From the NCBI RefSeq assembly GCF_900116175.1, contig NZ_FPCH01000002.1:1054001-1118000 (forward strand): a stretch of 64,000 nt of DNA, written 5' to 3'. Below the pieces are notes generated by a model that was given only the letters and a program-made list of their open reading frames with translations, searched no databases and was not told where the DNA came from. This DNA is from Hyphomicrobium facile. Lineage in GTDB: Bacteria > Pseudomonadota > Alphaproteobacteria > Rhizobiales > Hyphomicrobiaceae. Shown here piece after piece: positions 17,520-27,013 of this stretch. The translations under genes were made by a program, and so were the position numbers. How positions within the stretch are numbered: position 1 is the first letter of the stretch; each line of letters begins with the position of its first letter.

Positions 17520-17568
17520 AGGCGAAGCGCGCGACGCGTCGTCGAGGAGCCGCATCGGACGTTAGCGG

Positions 17569-18703
17569 CTACTCGAGATCTTCGACCGTGACAGCTTCTC
17601 CGCCGCCCTTGATGCGCTGCGAGAGAGCGGCTTCGATGAAGGGATCGATATCGCCGTCGAGAACTTCGTCCGGGTTCGTCGACTGAGCACCGGTCCGCAA
17701 GTCCTTCACCAGCTGATACGGCTGCAGGACATACGACCTGATCTGATGACCCCAGCCGATATCCGTCTTTGCGGCCTGCTCGGCGTTGGCCTTCGCTTCA
17801 CGCCTCTTCAGCTCCATTTCGTATAGGCGAGCCTTGAGGCGCTTGAACGCGATGTCCTTGTTCTGATGCTGCGAACGCTGTTCCTGGGCAAAGATGACGA
17901 TGCCCGACGGCTTATGGACGAGGCGGACGGCGGATTCCGTTCTGTTGACGTGCTGACCACCGGCGCCGGACGAACGCGCGAATGAAATGTCGACGTCTGC
18001 CGGATTGACGTCAATGTCGATCGTGTCGTCGATCACCGGATAGACGGTGACGGACGCAAAGCTCGTATGCCGGCGCGCGTTCGAGTCGAACGGCGAGATG
18101 CGCACGAGGCGATGCACGCCCGCTTCCGTCTTCAGCCAGCCGTAAGCGTTTTCGCCTTCGATCTCGAACGTTGCGGATTTGATGCCCGCTTCTTCGCCGG
18201 GGCTTTCGTCGATCAGCTTCACCTTGTAGCCGCGCCGTTCGGCCCAGCGGACGTACATGCGTGCGAGCATCGACGCCCAGTCCTGGCTTTCGGTGCCGCC
18301 CGCACCGGCGTGCACTTCGATGTAGGTGTTCATCGCGTCGGCTTCACCCGACAGCATCGCCTCGATCGACCGGCGCTGCGCCTCGTGATCGATGCGCTTC
18401 AGCGCGGTTTCGCCTTCTTGCACGCTGTCGTCGTCGTTCTCGGTTTCTCCGAGCTCGATCAGAAACAGCGCATCCTCATAGTCGCGCTGGAGGCGCTTGA
18501 ACTCAGTTACGGCGCGCTCGAGCGATTGCCGCTGGCGCATGACTTTCTGCGCGTTCTTCGCGTCAGTCCAAAGATTGGGGTCTTCAGCTTTCGCGTTCAG
18601 CGAGGCGAGACGGTCTTCGGCCGTCTCCCAGTCAAAGAGACCTCCTCAGGAGGGCAAACGCCTCCTCGATGCCATCGGAAAGTTTTTGCGCTTCAGCGCG
18701 CAT
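17569..18703 (-). CDS. prfB: Peptide chain release factor 2, with programmed +1 frameshift
   Basis: Release factor 2 reads UGA and UAA and triggers peptide release through its GGQ loop. The gene is in two frames. From ATG at 18703 the zero frame reads 23 codons to CTT TGA; a +1 shift at CTTTGAC continues as DWETAEDRL and runs to 17569, giving about 377 residues, normal for RF2. Landmarks are the SPF tripeptide for stop recognition (ISPFDSNARRHTSF) and RSSGAGGQHVNRTESAVR with the GGQ. The frame-zero piece ends in ALLRRSL. The large frame alone would begin at an internal ATG (18540) and lose the N-terminus. It autoregulates: low RF2 favours the shift. Confidence 0.97.
18631..18646 (-). promoter_or_regulatory. 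prfB programmed +1 frameshift site
   Basis: On the minus strand the order is AGGAGG, 3 bases (TCT), then CTT TGA C. The Shine-Dalgarno-like stimulator, 3-base spacing, slippery CTT and in-frame TGA followed by C match the classic RF2 recoding site. Confidence 0.95.
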
Positions 18704-18832
18704 GGCAGCCTCCGGGACCGGCTCGCGCCGGCGAAAAATGATGGATCAAAAAAACAGGTGCGGACCTATAGAGATGTGCGGCGGCGCTGTAAACGATGGC
18801 GGACGCAGCGCGGCAATCGGCGCAAAGTTTAC

Positions 18833-21415
18833 CTACCACATTCCATTCGGGGAAAGCGTCCCGCTATCCGGCCGCGAGGGAGGCGGCGCGGGGCGCGCCA
18901 TCCGATCCCCGAAGGGCGGCGGCGGGGGTGGCGGAGGCGAAGCGTCGGCGGTGGCGTTTGCGATACCGATCATCGCGTAAGCGTCGTCCGGCTCTTCGTC
19001 GGGCTTGAACGCTTCCATGATGGAACTCGGGTCGTCGGCCGAGGCTCGTAGTCCGGTCTTCGGATTGATGCGCACGAACTTGATGCCGGGCGGCACGCGG
19101 AACGGTGCGGCCGGGGTGGCCCCCAGCGCGTCCTGCACGAACTCGCCGAACATCGGCGCCGCGATGGCGCCGCCCGTGTTGCCTTTTCCGAGCGGCTTCG
19201 GCGTGTCGTAGCCAACGAAAACGCCGACGACCATCGTGGGCGTATAGCCGAGGAACCACACATCCTTTTCTTCGTTGGTCGTGCCGGTCTTGCCGGCGAC
19301 CGGACGATTGAGTGACTTCAACACCGTTGCCGTACCGCGCTGCACGACGCCTTCGAGGATACTCGTCATTTGATACGCAGTGTGCGGATCGATGATCTGA
19401 CGGCGGCCATCGACCAGTTCAGGTTCGGGCTGTCCCGCCCACCGGTCGGCCATGCAGCCCATGCACTGGCGCTCGTCGTGCCGCCAGATCGTACGGCCGT
19501 AGCGATCCTGAATGCGGTCGATGAGGGTCGACGTGACTTCCTTGCCGCCATTCGCCAGCCTGCAATAGGCCGTCGCCATGCGAAGGAGCGTTGTTTCGCC
19601 GGCGCCGAGCGACATGGAGAGCACCGGCAGGAGATCGTCGTAAATGCCGAAGCGTCTCGCGTATTCGGTGATGACGGGCATGCCGAGATCTTGCGCAAGA
19701 CGCGCAGTCATCTGGTTGCGCGAATGCTCGATGCCGAAGCGTAGCGTTTCAGGACCCGAGGTCGAGTTCGTCTCGTAGTTCTTCGGCTTCCAGACATCCT
19801 GGCCGGGGCCCTGGTCGATTTCGATCGGCGCGTCCAGAATAATCGACGTCGGCTTATAGCCGTTGTCGATTGCCGAGGCATAGACGAAGGGCTTGAAAGC
19901 CGATCCAGGCTGGCGCTTCGCTTGAATGACCCGGTCGAACTGGCTCATATCGTAGGAGAAGCCGCCCGCCACTGCGAGGACACGCCCGGTGTAGGGGTCC
20001 ATCGCGACGAGGCCGCCGCCGACCTCCGGAATTTGCATCAGCGACCAGGCGCCCTGGATGTTGTTGGCATCCTTGGGCGCAACATACACGACGTCGCCGA
20101 GCTTCAAGATGTCGGCTGTCGATTTGGCGTCGATCCTCTTTGCGCCGGGACGCTTGGCCGCCCATTTCATCTCGTCGAGCGAGACCTCGACCGCCTCGCG
20201 GTCTTTGACGAGAGTCGCATCCTGCTGGCGCGCCGGCTTGAAGCCGATGATGGCCTTCGTCTTTTGCGTTTCAAGCACGACGCCGAGCCGCCATGGCTGA
20301 ATGTCGGAAGGGCTCGGAATCTTGCCGAGCGCGATACCCCAGTCGCCAGAAATATCGATGTGGGAGACGGGTCCGCGCCAACCTTGCGAGCGGTCGAACT
20401 TCGCGAGGCCGTTGATCAGGGCCTTCTTGGCATATTGCTGCAGTTGCGGATCAAGCGTCGTGCGGACGGACAAGCCGCCGCCATAAAGCTTATCCTCGCC
20501 GTACTTGGCGAGAAGCGAACGGCGCACTTCCTCGGCGAAGAATTCGGCCGTCGAGATATGCACCGCGTTGGGGCGGAGATTGACGGTAAGCGGCTTCTTG
20601 CGCGCGGCTTCCGCCTCTTCCCTGGTTATGTAGCCGTTCTCGGCCATCTGCCCGATGATCCAATTCCGCCGCTCGGTCGCCTTCTCCTTCTGGCGGAACG
20701 GGTGGTAATTGTTCGGGGCCTTGGGAAGCGCTGCAAGGTAGGCGGCTTCCTCGATATCGAGATCTTTCAGCTCTTTGTTGAAGTAGGTGAGCGCGGCGGC
20801 GCCGACGCCATACGAGTTCATTCCGAGGAAGATCTCGTTCAGATAAAGTTCGAGGATGCGATCCTTCGAATAGGCGCCCTCGATGCGAACCGCGAGGATC
20901 GCCTCCTTGATTTTACGCTCGATCGACCGCTCGTTGGTCAGCAGGAAGTTCTTTGCGACCTGTTGGGTGATCGTGGACGCGCCCTGGGCTCGTTTGTTGG
21001 AGCCGTGAACCTTGGATTCGATTGCCGCGTAGACCGCGCGCAGAATGCCCTGAAGGTCGACGCCTCCGTGCTCATAGAAGCGGCGGTCCTCGGCCGAGAG
21101 GAAAGCCCCCAGAACGCGCTTCGGGACCGTGTTTATCGGGACGAAGATGCGCCGCTCGCGAGCGAACTCCGATATCAGCGATCCGTCATGGGCGTGGATG
21201 CGCGTCATGACCGGGGGCTCGTACTTGGACAAGCTCTCGTAATCGGGCAGATCGCGCGAGGCTTGCCAGATCAAGAACCCAGCGCCAGCAGAGCCCGCGA
21301 TGAATATCAGTACGAAGGTTCCAAATGCGAACCCAAGGAAGTTGAGCAGCAGGCTCTTCCGCCGCTTTTTTCTTCTCTTTGGCGCCGTTGGTGGCGGCAG
21401 CGTTGGCGCACGCAT
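18833..21415 (-). CDS. mrcA: Penicillin-binding protein 1A (class A PBP)
   Basis: An 860-residue bifunctional peptidoglycan synthase. One membrane anchor lies at about residues 23-50. The GT51 glycosyltransferase domain has SAEDRRFYEHGG (catalytic Glu, about 88-99) and GASTITQQVAKN. An OB-like insert of PBP1A follows, then the transpeptidase domain with SxxK in RQPGSAFKPF, SxN in EHSRNQM and KTG in VAGKTGTTNEEKD. The last 70 residues hold a Pro-rich stretch (eight Pro near residue 830). The ATG at 21415 is preferred to a TTG 3 bases earlier. The neighbouring amidase gene supports a cell-wall cluster. Confidence 0.96.
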   Translation of the reverse strand: MRAPTLPPPTAPKRRKKRRKSLLLNFLGFAFGTFVLIFIAGSAGAGFLIWQASRDLPDYESLSKYEPPVMTRIHAHDGSLISEFARERRIFVPINTVPKRVLGAFLSAEDRRFYEHGGVDLQGILRAVYAAIESKVHGSNKRAQGASTITQQVAKNFLLTNERSIERKIKEAILAVRIEGAYSKDRILELYLNEIFLGMNSYGVGAAALTYFNKELKDLDIEEAAYLAALPKAPNNYHPFRQKEKATERRNWIIGQMAENGYITREEAEAARKKPLTVNLRPNAVHISTAEFFAEEVRRSLLAKYGEDKLYGGGLSVRTTLDPQLQQYAKKALINGLAKFDRSQGWRGPVSHIDISGDWGIALGKIPSPSDIQPWRLGVVLETQKTKAIIGFKPARQQDATLVKDREAVEVSLDEMKWAAKRPGAKRIDAKSTADILKLGDVVYVAPKDANNIQGAWSLMQIPEVGGGLVAMDPYTGRVLAVAGGFSYDMSQFDRVIQAKRQPGSAFKPFVYASAIDNGYKPTSIILDAPIEIDQGPGQDVWKPKNYETNSTSGPETLRFGIEHSRNQMTARLAQDLGMPVITEYARRFGIYDDLLPVLSMSLGAGETTLLRMATAYCRLANGGKEVTSTLIDRIQDRYGRTIWRHDERQCMGCMADRWAGQPEPELVDGRRQIIDPHTAYQMTSILEGVVQRGTATVLKSLNRPVAGKTGTTNEEKDVWFLGYTPTMVVGVFVGYDTPKPLGKGNTGGAIAAPMFGEFVQDALGATPAAPFRVPPGIKFVRINPKTGLRASADDPSSIMEAFKPDEEPDDAYAMIGIANATADASPPPPPPPPFGDRMARPAPPPSRPDSGTLSPNGMW

Positions 21416-21579
21416 CAAATTCGTGATTCCGTCAGTCTGGCGCTGGCTTAGTTTTATCGATTGGTCGGGGGCTACGTCTATTGCCGCACCGCAACAATGA
21501 CAATACCCTCAGAGGCTGCGCACATTAGCACGGAATGTGGCAGCACGTCGTCCGTGCTCCAATGTTACGGCCCGTTGCC

Positions 21580-22815
21580 TCATGGCTTTGAGGCTGTTCT
21601 CTTGTTGAAGTAAATTTGCACCGCGTCCGTGATGGCCACGGCCACCTTCGATTGCCATTCGGCCGTCAACATCTGCTGTTCATCCATCTGGTTGCTGAGG
21701 TAGCCCAGTTCCACGAGCACCGAGGGCGCGTGCGTTTGTTTCAGCACCTTGAACGCCGCAGACCTTCGGGGAATGCGCGACATCGCGATCGCCTTGCCCA
21801 ATCGCTTCGCCAAGACCTGCGAAAAATCTGCCGAGAAATTCGAAGTCTCTCTTTTGAGCAGATCTATCAGGATGTTCTTGACCTGATCTCCGCCGCCACG
21901 ATCGATGTTTTCGATGCCGGCGATAAGGTCGGACGCGTTCTCTTTTTCGGCCATGATGCGCGCCTGCTCGTCGGACGCCTGGCTCGAGAGCGTATAAATT
22001 GTCGCGCCGCGGATCGTGTCCTTGGCGGTTTTCTCCTCGATTGAATCGGCGTGGAGCGAAATGAACAGGTCGGCGGCGTTATCGGCGGAAAACTTGAGCC
22101 GGTGATCGAGGGAGATGAAGACGTCGTCGGCGCGGGTCATTTTAACGTCGTAAAGGCCCGTTTTCGTCAGCGCGTCCTTCAGCTGAGCCGCGACGGCGAG
22201 GACGATCGTCTTTTCGGTCACGTTGTTCGCGCCGATGGCGCCCGGATCGATGCCGCCATGTCCGGGGTCGATCACGATGACAGGCTTGCTGTGCGGCTTG
22301 TGCTTCGCTTCGGACTCTTCGGGTGTCGCAGGCTCCGCATCCGGCTCGTAGGCCGCGGAATGGGTCATCGCTCCGGTCCCCGCGCCGAATGTTTCGGCAT
22401 CGATCGGCATCAGCGCGATCGCGAGCTTCACGGCGGACGTGCCCTTGAGCCTCGTCATGGTGGCGGAGTTGATCTTCACCGGCCCCTTGGTGTCGATGAC
22501 GATCCGCGATTTGTGCTGAGCGAACTGGCCATAGCGGAATGCGGAAACAAGCCCCGCCCCTTTTTGGCCGACCGATGGGTCGAGACGGAACGAAAGGTCC
22601 GGCAAATCGAGGACGACGCGGTAGGGGTTGGCGAGGGTGAAGACTTCAGCGGTCAGCCCCTCGCTCATCGTCAATTCGAAGATCGTGGACCGGCCGGTCA
22701 CGGTCAGATGCGCATCCAGCGCCTCGGCCGCGTGCGCCGACATGCCGGCAAGCGTCCACAATAGGGTTAGCGCCGCCGCGAGGGCGTTCCGCAAAAGTTC
22801 TGCCGGGTGGCGCAT
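21580..22815 (-). CDS. N-acetylmuramoyl-L-alanine amidase (AMIN plus Amidase_3)
   Basis: A roughly 411-residue periplasmic enzyme of the AmiC type that cleaves the amide between MurNAc and the stem peptide during cell separation. Signal peptide: LAAALTLLWTLAGMSAHA near the N-terminus. An AMIN domain (about residues 30-140) targets septal wall. The catalytic domain starts at VIVIDPGHGGIDPGAIG (first Zn-binding His), continues with the Glu in NNVTEKTIVLAVA, and has SLHADSIEE and a final VLVELGYLSNQMDEQQM (catalytic Glu). The start could also be GTG at 22839; the ATG at 22815 has GAGGGAGAG upstream. Confidence 0.94.
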   Translation of the reverse strand: MRHPAELLRNALAAALTLLWTLAGMSAHAAEALDAHLTVTGRSTIFELTMSEGLTAEVFTLANPYRVVLDLPDLSFRLDPSVGQKGAGLVSAFRYGQFAQHKSRIVIDTKGPVKINSATMTRLKGTSAVKLAIALMPIDAETFGAGTGAMTHSAAYEPDAEPATPEESEAKHKPHSKPVIVIDPGHGGIDPGAIGANNVTEKTIVLAVAAQLKDALTKTGLYDVKMTRADDVFISLDHRLKFSADNAADLFISLHADSIEEKTAKDTIRGATIYTLSSQASDEQARIMAEKENASDLIAGIENIDRGGGDQVKNILIDLLKRETSNFSADFSQVLAKRLGKAIAMSRIPRRSAAFKVLKQTHAPSVLVELGYLSNQMDEQQMLTAEWQSKVAVAITDAVQIYFNKRTASKP

Positions 22816-23614
22816 CGCCGAATTGCTCTCCCTCGTCACCCCAATCGCCTCGTCCCCGGAGTATCGTTAAAGCTTTGTTTTCATTCGTATTATAAAATAC
22901 TCATTGGCACTACTCGGGGACGTTTCGGCTCTAGGTTTATAGCACTTGCCAGGGCGGGGGCGACCTCGTACAGTTTGAATTGTATTCGGTGGCGTTCGAG
23001 ACACACGCCTAGATTGGTGTTTGTCGAATGGGCGCTTGCGATACCTGATCGGCCTGCTGCGGGGATGAAAAACCCTGCTTTCCCAGGTAATTAGGTTCGC
23101 ACGGATGACGCCTGCTCGAGGCTAGCGTACGAAGTATCACGTCGCTCAGCAGGTTGCACGGCCTCGGCTTCGGGACCCCCGGCGGTCTCTTTGACGGGGC
23201 GTTAAGACTTTGTGCCGGTCGCCCCGATTTGTCAGTCGGGAAAAAGCGCGGATTGCCGGGCGACCATTGTTGATCCATCGCGATGCCGGAAGGCGTCAAA
23301 TTTTTTCATCCGGCTGGCCGTCCCCCAATTCTGGACATGCAGCCGGGCAATACACGACAGGCCATGACGACAGCTTGCATCATCCACCACGGCGCCGCCC
23401 AACGGACCTCGGTCCACACGGCACCCCTATGCGTTCCCGCGCGCGCTTCGCGCAGTTGCGGGACCGGGATGATGCAGAAAGCGGCGCGGTCCCCCATCAC
23501 GTTTTCAGCGCCATCAACCAAAAGCACGCGCCGCCGCGCGAATCTCGCAATCCGCTCCGTTGTTTGCGGTTCGAGATGCGAGCCGCCGCCCCGGCGCGCC
23601 AAGGAACATAAGCA
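22816..23614. other. Long intergenic region: leader of the RNase E gene
   Basis: About 800 bases between the amidase start (minus) and rne (plus). Reading frames in it are not protein-like. It must contain both divergent promoters and probably a long rne 5' untranslated region, within which an attenuator-like hairpin lies at 23282-23306. No tRNA was seen. Confidence 0.5.
23282..23306 (+). terminator. Attenuator-like hairpin in the rne leader
   Basis: GATGCC (23282-23287), GGAA loop of GNRA type, GGCGTC (23292-23297) with one G.U pair, then AAA and six T (23301-23306). It looks like a short intrinsic terminator about 310 bases before the rne start. It may end a small leader RNA or act as conditional attenuation; the stem is only 6 bp. 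Confidence 0.45.
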
Positions 23615-26600
23615 ATGTCCAACACGAAAATGCTCATCGATGCCACCCACCCCGAGGAGACTCGGGTCGTGGTTCAACGGAATGGCCGGGTGGAGGAATT
23701 CGACTTCGAAAGTGCAGCCCGCAAGCTGCTTCGCGGAAATATCTATCTTGCAAAGGTGACGCGCGTTGAGCCGTCGCTTCAGGCCGCATTCGTAGACTAC
23801 GGCGGGAACCGTCACGGTTTTCTCGCCTTCAACGAAATCCATCCTGACTACTATCAGATCCCGGTTGCCGACCGGCAGGCGCTTCTGGACGAGGAAGCAG
23901 CAGCCGAAGCAGAGCTCGAAGCCGCCGCAGACCGGCGTGCGGAAGCGCTTGCGCGGCGCTCGGCCTCGCGCGGCGGCACGGAAGCCACCCGCGGGAGCGA
24001 AGGCGAGCCAAACGGCGACGAAGACTTCGGCGACCACGGCTCAGATGAAGCCGGCGCGGAGACGGCGCATATCGTCGATGTCGAAGAAGACGAACACATC
24101 GAAGAGATCGGCGGCGACGAAGACGAGGAACCGGTCACCACTGTTGCTGCGTCTGTCCAGACCTCGGAAGACGACGTTCTCTCCGAGCTTCCCGCCAAGG
24201 AACGCCAGGACGCGCCGCCCGCTGCGCGCAACGACAACGACGCCGACGATGCGCCGGCTAGCGCGGACGAAGAAGCTCATCACGATGAGGCGTCCAACGA
24301 CGAGGACGACCAGCCCGATCACGACGAGAGCGACGCTGACAGCGACGCCGACGACGAAGATCACATCGAACACCATCATCATTCGGACCACGACCATTCC
24401 GAGCAGCACGCCTTGCGCGACGAGCGCGGCGGAGACGCAGAAGAAAACGGATCGGGCCGGGAATATCGCGAGGAAGCTCCGCAGCGCCAGCGCCGCCGCC
24501 CGCGGAGCTACAAGATCCAGGAAGTCATCAAGCGCCGCCAGATCATCCTCGTCCAAGTCGTCAAGGAAGAGCGCGGCAACAAGGGCGCCGCTCTCACCAC
24601 CTATCTGTCGCTTGCCGGCCGCTACACCGTTCTGATGCCCAACACCGCCCGTGGCGGCGGTATCTCGCGCAAGATCACCAACCCGCAGGACCGCCGCAGG
24701 CTCAAAGCCATCGCTCAGGAACTCGAGGTTCCGGAGGGCATGGGGCTCATCATCCGCACGGCGGGTGCTGCGCGGACGAAGCAAGAGATCAAGCGCGACT
24801 TCGAATATCTGCTCAGGCTCTGGGAAAGCGTTCGCGAACTGACGCTGCAGTCCACTGCCCCGAGCCTCGTTTATGAAGAAGGCGATCTGATCAAGCGGTC
24901 GATCCGCGATCTTTATAACAAGGACGTGGAGGAGATCGTCGTCGCCGGTGAAGCGGGGCATCAGGAAGCCGCCGACTTCATGAAGATGCTGATGCCGAGC
25001 CACGCGAAGAATGTCGTTCCCTACCGGGATCCGACACCGCTCTTCACGCGCTACGGTGTCGAGCGCCAGCTCAACGCCATGTTCCAACCGCAGGTGACGC
25101 TGCGCTCCGGCGGTTACATCGTCATCAATCAGACGGAAGCGCTGGTCGCCATCGACGTCAACTCCGGCAAATCGACCCGCGAATTCTCGATCGAAGAGAC
25201 GGCGCTCGCGACGAACCTCGAAGCCGCCGATGAAATCGCCCGGCAGTTGAAGCTCCGCGACCTCGCGGGCCTCATCGTCATCGACTTCATCGACATGGAA
25301 GAGAAGCGTAACAACCGCGCCGTCGAGCGACGTTTGAAGGACGCCCTTCGTTTCGATCGCGCGCGCATCCAGCTCGGTCGTATTTCGCACTTCGGCCTCA
25401 TGGAAATGTCGCGGCAGCGGCTGAGAACGGGCGTGCTCGAGGGTTCGACCTCGCAGTGCCCGCATTGCCAAGGCACCGGCATCATCCGTTCGACCGAGAG
25501 TATCGCGCTTGCGGTGCTCCGCGGTCTCGAAGACGCAATCACTGCGGGAGCAACCGGACCGCTGACGGCGACGACGACGCCTGCCGTCGCGCTTTACATC
25601 CTGAACAGCAAACGCGCCTACGTCACCGACATGGAAGTCCGTCACGGGCACACGATCACCGTGCTCGGCAGCGACCGCGTCCAGGGCGCGAACTTCACCG
25701 TCGAACGCGGCGGCGCGGCTGCACCTGTGCGGCGCGTCGAGCGAGCAGCCGTCAATATGGATTGGGGCTTCGACGGCGAAGAAGATGCGCCAACCTTCGA
25801 GGGCGGCGAGATCGAAATTGCGCCCAGCGCAGATGACGCCGACGAAGAAGCCACCGGCCGCGAAGGCAGCCGTGGTGAGGGCGACGAAAGTGGCGGCCGG
25901 CGCGGCCGGCGCCGCCGTCGTCGTGGACGCGGCGGACGGGATCGGGGCGAAGGCCGCGAGCGCGAGTCGTTCGAGCCACGCGGCGGAGATGGCGAAAGCG
26001 CAATCGCTGCCGGACCTCATTCCCATACGCAGGCCCATCCGCAGGGCGACGACGATGTCGAAGCGGGTGGCGGCGACGACGAAGATCACGACGGCCAGCC
26101 GTCGGTGGACGGCGCGAACTTCGGAGAGCAAGGCAACGGCGACAAGCCGGGCCGGCGCCGTCGCAGAGGTCGCCGTGGCGGCCGTCGCGGCAGAGAACGT
26201 GGTCGCGAGGGCTCGGGCCCGAGGACCGAGGGCAGCGAAGCCGTCAGCTACGGCGAAGAGCAGCCGGACATCGCCGATGTCGAGTCGTTCGAAGCTGACG
26301 TTGAGGACGGTGTCGAGGCTGGCGAACCCGCTGAGGCGAGACAAGCTCCTCGCAGCGCACCCGCGCGTGGAGAGGGCAGGACTGGTGGTTCGGGCGGTGG
26401 AGGCCATCGGCCGCGCCGTATCTGGGACGTTGCATCGGAGCCCTCGGGCGAAGGTGAAGGCGAACCGGTGGAAGCCGCGGCTTCTGCTCCGGCTGTCGCA
26501 GCACCTGAGGTCATTGCTCCGGCTGTCGAAACGAAAGTCGAGGCGCCTGTGGTCGAAACTCCGCGCGTCGCCGAAGAGAGCGCGCCCGCGGCTCCCGTAA

Positions 26601-26755
26601 CTTCGCTTCGGCGCCGTCACGAAGTCGGGTCGAGCGAGCCGCGCATCGAGCGCGTTGTCGTACGGCCGGGCCAAGAGACAGATGATGCGGTTGCAGAAGC
26701 TCAAGCTGTTCCGCAGCGCAAGGGCTGGTGGCAGAGAAAGTTCAGCGGCGAATAA
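23615..26755 (+). CDS. rne: Ribonuclease E
   Basis: A 1046-residue endoribonuclease that starts mRNA decay and processes rRNA and tRNA. The S1 domain begins at LLRGNIYLAKVTRVEPSLQAAFVDYG (about residues 38-63) and is split by an insert of about 200 residues (90-295) very rich in Asp/Glu, with a His cluster (HIEHHHHSDHDHSEQH). It resumes at YKIQEVIKRRQ. The DNase I-like subdomain has catalytic AIDVNSGK (Asp near 514) and IVIDFIDM (Asp near 557). The Zn-link is CPHCQGTG (near 615). The tail is a disordered scaffold with Arg-rich RNA-binding runs, ending KGWWQRKFSGE. AAGGA precedes the ATG. Confidence 0.97.
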   Translation: MSNTKMLIDATHPEETRVVVQRNGRVEEFDFESAARKLLRGNIYLAKVTRVEPSLQAAFVDYGGNRHGFLAFNEIHPDYYQIPVADRQALLDEEAAAEAELEAAADRRAEALARRSASRGGTEATRGSEGEPNGDEDFGDHGSDEAGAETAHIVDVEEDEHIEEIGGDEDEEPVTTVAASVQTSEDDVLSELPAKERQDAPPAARNDNDADDAPASADEEAHHDEASNDEDDQPDHDESDADSDADDEDHIEHHHHSDHDHSEQHALRDERGGDAEENGSGREYREEAPQRQRRRPRSYKIQEVIKRRQIILVQVVKEERGNKGAALTTYLSLAGRYTVLMPNTARGGGISRKITNPQDRRRLKAIAQELEVPEGMGLIIRTAGAARTKQEIKRDFEYLLRLWESVRELTLQSTAPSLVYEEGDLIKRSIRDLYNKDVEEIVVAGEAGHQEAADFMKMLMPSHAKNVVPYRDPTPLFTRYGVERQLNAMFQPQVTLRSGGYIVINQTEALVAIDVNSGKSTREFSIEETALATNLEAADEIARQLKLRDLAGLIVIDFIDMEEKRNNRAVERRLKDALRFDRARIQLGRISHFGLMEMSRQRLRTGVLEGSTSQCPHCQGTGIIRSTESIALAVLRGLEDAITAGATGPLTATTTPAVALYILNSKRAYVTDMEVRHGHTITVLGSDRVQGANFTVERGGAAAPVRRVERAAVNMDWGFDGEEDAPTFEGGEIEIAPSADDADEEATGREGSRGEGDESGGRRGRRRRRRGRGGRDRGEGRERESFEPRGGDGESAIAAGPHSHTQAHPQGDDDVEAGGGDDEDHDGQPSVDGANFGEQGNGDKPGRRRRRGRRGGRRGRERGREGSGPRTEGSEAVSYGEEQPDIADVESFEADVEDGVEAGEPAEARQAPRSAPARGEGRTGGSGGGGHRPRRIWDVASEPSGEGEGEPVEAAASAPAVAAPEVIAPAVETKVEAPVVETPRVAEESAPAAPVTSLRRRHEVGSSEPRIERVVVRPGQETDDAVAEAQAVPQRKGWWQRKFSGE

Positions 26756-26762
26756 TGATCGG

Positions 26763-26797
26763 GAGAGGCTGAAGCAGGTGCTTCGGCCTCTTTCCTT
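26763..26797 (+). terminator. Intrinsic terminator after rne
   Basis: GAGGCTGAAGC (26765-26775) pairs with GCTTCGGCCTC (26780-26790), with one G.U pair and a 4-base loop, followed by TTTCCTTCT. It begins 10 bases after the stop. Confidence 0.8.
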
Positions 26798-27013
26798 CTG
26801 CCGAACGTCACCCATTTGGCGTCAGAGATCGACGGCTCTGAAAGCGTTGGATAATGTCCATTCGGCTTTCGCTATTCTCACTTGTCACGCGAATGCCCTA
26901 AAGTGATGACTGATGCGGTAATCGTTTGCGTCGAATTTGACCCCGCCGGGCTTGCTGCCTAGTTTGACCGCGCGTGGCGTCTCGACAGGTTCATCGAGAT
27001 CGGGGCACATCCA

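Noticed and set aside
19922-21451. 509-residue plus-strand frame opposite mrcA
   Set aside because: Mirror frame of a strongly conserved PBP1A gene; no motif of its own.
25870-26220. Repetitive GC-rich sequence that might be a repeat array
   Set aside because: It is the Arg/Gly-rich coding part of rne, not an independent repeat or CRISPR.
24041-26815. 924-residue minus-strand frame opposite rne
   Set aside because: Open only because of the biased codons of the acidic and Arg-rich rne; no recognisable domain.
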